From Panopea generosa (Eukaryota > Mollusca > Bivalvia > Adapedonta > Hiatellidae), in contig CM055901.1 in NCBI GenBank assembly GCA_029582155.1, forward strand, positions 4,829,374-4,893,373: a stretch of DNA of 64,000 nt. Direction: 5' to 3'. This document shows, piece by piece, positions 61,285 through 64,000 of the stretch (positions within the stretch are counted from its first letter, which is position 1; every line of letters starts with the position of its first letter). The position numbers and the translations under genes are program-made. The notes under the pieces were generated by a model, which made no database searches, was not told where the DNA came from, and was given only the letters and a program-made list of their open reading frames with translations.

Positions 61285-62213
61285 TTACAAAGCAACAACA
61301 GTTGAATTAGACTATAAGAGCAGACTAAACCTATCTGCATCTATACCAGATATTGTTGTTAGGCAACTATTTCCTTGACATAAGAGTTTCTCTTACAGAT
61401 ATCTTTTTTCAGCGTTTTCTTGAAATCGGAAGAGAGAGAGCAAGATAATAACACAATTTAATCAAATGATCCTTGAAATTATCCAAACTGGCTTTTAAAT
61501 CTTTACATATGGGGGGAAAATGACCCCCAATTCCAAATTGCGAGTGAAAAAACTGCTTTTATACACTGCAAGCCTATATACAACTGAATCTTTTTAAGCA
61601 ATCCTGTATTTTCACTGATCAGTGCTTCCTGTGCAAGATAATCATTTGAGAACACAAAATTGAAATATTGATTGTCGGAGAAATCGTTTTCTTTAAATTT
61701 GGACCCCCCAAAAAAATTCTCCACTACACCATTTCAAACACTAAAATCGTGAGAGAGCATGTCTATTATTCTAATAGTGACCTGCTGATTTGAATACAAA
61801 CACTTTCCTTTTAATTTTTTGTTTATTCGTGCCGGCAGCAGGGAGAGTGTATTATACATTGAGAATGTCTTCTCATAGCTCACATACAAACCTTTGATAA
61901 ATGCATGATCAGTGGATCCTGTATTTTACACATCTTGGATTATAACTGAAAATATAACCTCCACACAATTGTCCGATGATCCAAAAATTTATTTGATTTA
62001 TATAACATGCTTTGAGGATTCCTTCAGCACTTTAATGCAAGTCTTTGAAAATTCTGAAGTTAATAAATAAATTTCTCTCCTATATAACAGAATTCTGACA
62101 CATCTAAATTTGATGTTGATGTGATGTCCAAGTTGCAAGTCCTAGCTACCTATACAACCACCAAAGTCTATCCAGATCCAGTGGTTACAAAAAATGTTTA
62201 AAACACTATAAAA

Positions 62214-62295
62214 TTAGAACTCGAATCTGAAGTCAAAGTACTCTGGATCAAAGTAATGTACACGAACATATCCGTCCTCACCTCCGCTGCTATAG
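62214..62295 (-). CDS. EIF3I: Gene 3 last exon
   Basis: 82 bases ending in TAA at 62214-62216 on the minus strand; encodes the terminal [20 protein letters not shown] block typical of eIF3i. Confidence 0.94.
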
Positions 62296-63313
62296 CTGAA
62301 ATAGCAAAGAAAGTATTGTCAGAATTACTAAGTGACTTACAGAACCAACTATTTACTTACTTAAGTATAAATATTTGATAATTCTTTATACATATTACAT
62401 AGGTACTTAATCTATAAAACACTAATCTTTTTTTAATTAATCTAAAACTGGCAATTACACTCTATAAATACATGTGCAAAACAATCAATTGCAATGTAAC
62501 TTGATAGAAAAGTTTAAATGTGCAAGGTGTGCTGAACTTTTTTTTTAATATTTAATGAAAAACTCTGTTTGCTACAGATACATGTACATGACTCGGTTAT
62601 TTCATTTCATTCTTTAATTAACTTTATTATCAAATTATTACCCTTTTAAGCATATCAATGATACTAAACATCTATATTTTACACATCATGTAACTGTATA
62701 CAAGTACATGTCAATCATGTCTAGTGTATAACCTTTATAGAACATCTATCAACACTCACAGGCTCATTATAAGGCAATTATAAATCAATTGTTACATTAT
62801 CATGGAAATGTGTCTTAAAAACGGGGGAGGCAGGAGGATTTTTTTTTTCTTTTTTAAAATTTTAGATGTTTTTTAATAAATTTTTTTATTTTTTTTTTGA
62901 AGTAAGAAGGGTCGAGCGGCATGAAAATTACAGGGCGGGCGGGAATGATAATCTAGCAATTAATTTGTTATGGCCTAATATAAGTTTTATGTAAAGATGT
63001 TGAGATTGAGCTCCTTTATCTTGGAACCTATTATGTTTTATTGATTAAAGCCAAGGTTAATATAAATTATTTAAATATTTTAATAAATCATATTCATTGC
63101 TGGATAAATTGAGCAACATAATATATGTGTTATCTATACTACATACCTTTTTCCATCTGGATGAAATGCAAGACTGTTGATTGGACCAAAGTGACCTTTG
63201 ACTCTACCAAACTCCTCCTCAAATATCAAGTGAAAGAACCTAGCATCAAACTTGCCAACACGGGTACTTGTAGTTGTCACTTCCATAGCCTCCTGACCAC
63301 CTCCAAGTACAAC
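62214..63313 (-). CDS. EIF3I: Gene 3 (3' end): eIF3 subunit I
   Basis: Two exons on the minus strand, 63147-63313 and 62214-62295, give the last WD40 blades of eIF3i, a scaffold subunit of the translation initiation factor eIF3. Exon A encodes [20 protein letters not shown], then [20 protein letters not shown] and LAFHPDGK; donor AAAAAG|gtatgt. Exon B (acceptor tatttcag) encodes [20 protein letters not shown], then FDFRFEF and TAA. Both match the eIF3i C-terminus closely. The 5' exons lie right of the window. A possible poly(A) signal AATAAA is at 61988-61993 on the minus strand. The gene is convergent with gene 2. Confidence 0.95.
62773..62975. mobile_element. Harbinger-type MITE, copy 8
   Basis: Same ends, here flanked by TAA on both sides (62770-62772, 62976-62978), which shows the target is TWA. 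Lies in the last intron of EIF3I. Confidence 0.75.
63147..63313 (-). CDS. EIF3I: Gene 3 penultimate exon (WD40)
   Basis: 167 bases, acceptor ttctgtgaag, donor gtatgt. Contains the WD40 repeat [16 protein letters not shown]. The acceptor and first exon bases occur a second time, degraded, at 63345-63370. Confidence 0.94.
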
Positions 63314-63400
63314 CTTCACAGAAAAAATAAAGACTAAATAAAATCTGACCACCTCCAAGTACAACATACACAGACAAAATATAGACTAAATAACATCTGA
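63294..63400 (-). repeat. Direct duplication of the EIF3I exon start and acceptor
   Basis: A segment of about 52 bases containing GACCACCTCCAAGTACAAC plus flanking intron occurs twice in a row. The right copy has lost the acceptor AG. Confidence 0.75.
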
Positions 63401-63519
63401 CAAATTTCACATTCACATTTCCTTCTTTGTACAATATGATGTCATCTTGTCAACATATTAGTTTATCAATTAACTGTATTGGCCTTGTTACTGAAATAAA
63501 AACTGACGTATTATGTGAA

Positions 63520-63940
63520 CTTGGCCTATGCAAAGTGAACATGCCACTACGAACTGAACTCAGCCAATATGAAGTGAACTCGGGCAATATGAAGTGAACT
63601 CGGCCAATATGAAGTGAACTCAGCCAATATGAACCAGAACTCGGCCAATACGAAGTTAACTCAGCTAATATGAACCAGAACTCGGCCAATACGAAGTAAA
63701 CTCAGCCAATATGAACCAGAACTCGGCCAATATGAAGTGAACTCAGCCAATATGAAATATGAAGTGAACTCAGCCAATATGAAGTGAACTTGGCCAATAT
63801 GAAGTGAACTCAGCCAGTATGAAGTGAACTCAGCTAATATGAAGTGAACTCGGCCAATATGAAGTGAGCTCAGCCAATATGAAAAAGAACTCAACCAATA
63901 CGAAGTGAACTCGGCCAATATGAACCGGCACTTGGCCAAT
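63520..63940. repeat. 20-bp tandem repeat near EIF3I
   Basis: About 20 copies of GAACTCGGCCAATATGAAGT with variants (GAACCAGAAC). Minus-strand frames over it are repeat artefacts. Confidence 0.9.
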
Positions 63941-64000
63941 ACAACTTTTTGCGGTTGTCTGAATATAAAGTCTCTCCTTAAACCAATTTGTGATAAAAAT

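Larger units (their letters stand above)
56899..62213. other. Convergent intergenic region between genes 2 and 3
   Basis: 3' UTRs, two family-1 SINE copies, the 78-bp array and AT-rich sequence. AATAAA at 57642 (plus) and at 61988 (minus) are the most plausible poly(A) signals. No coding exon seen. Confidence 0.5.

Noticed and set aside
63450-63939. Trp/Ser-rich minus-strand frames (YWLSS repeats).
   Set aside because: Arise from the 20-bp tandem array.

Overview
This is a eukaryotic, AT-rich, intron-dense window from an invertebrate, most likely a mollusc and probably a bivalve. The inference rests on protein content, GT/AG introns, tRNA-derived SINEs and a dense load of short DNA transposons and minisatellites; no species can be named. 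Most long open frames are chance or repeat-derived. Three genes can be rebuilt from splice sites, reading phase and protein motifs.

Gene 1 (minus strand, about 34430 down to 3767 and beyond the left edge) encodes a large modular protein: two doublecortin (DCX) domains, two PLAT domains, two beta-trefoil (fascin-like) repeats, an acidic linker and the start of a third PLAT domain. Sixteen coding exons join in phase for 985 codons. The DCX pair points to the RP1/RP1L1 family; the PLAT domains recall LOXHD1. Its introns hold nearly all the repeats in the left half.

Gene 2 (plus strand, 48681-56898) is a complete five-exon gene for a 293-residue protein recognised as the homologue of vertebrate C8orf74. 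Genes 1 and 2 are divergent, separated by about 14 kb. In human, RP1L1 and C8orf74 are, as I recall, neighbours at 8p23.1 and also divergent, so this looks like deeply conserved microsynteny. A 12/14 match to the RFX X-box lies on the start codon of gene 1, in keeping with a ciliary role.

Gene 3 (minus strand, 63313 down to 62214) is the 3' end of EIF3I, convergent with gene 2; the rest lies past the right edge.

Repeats: three tRNA-headed SINE families; a Harbinger-type MITE (TWA target duplications, 8 copies), a piggyBac-type MITE (TTAA), a Tigger/pogo-type element with a transposase relic (TA), several foldback elements, a family of 1.7-2.4 kb elements with a Helitron-like end, one broken non-LTR retrotransposon, and about eleven tandem arrays. 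Several arrays directly touch splice sites. One of about 17 units in gene 1 is built from an exon end plus its splice donor. Two cases show clear nesting: a MITE inside a SINE whose empty site is also in this window, and a foldback element inside a MITE.
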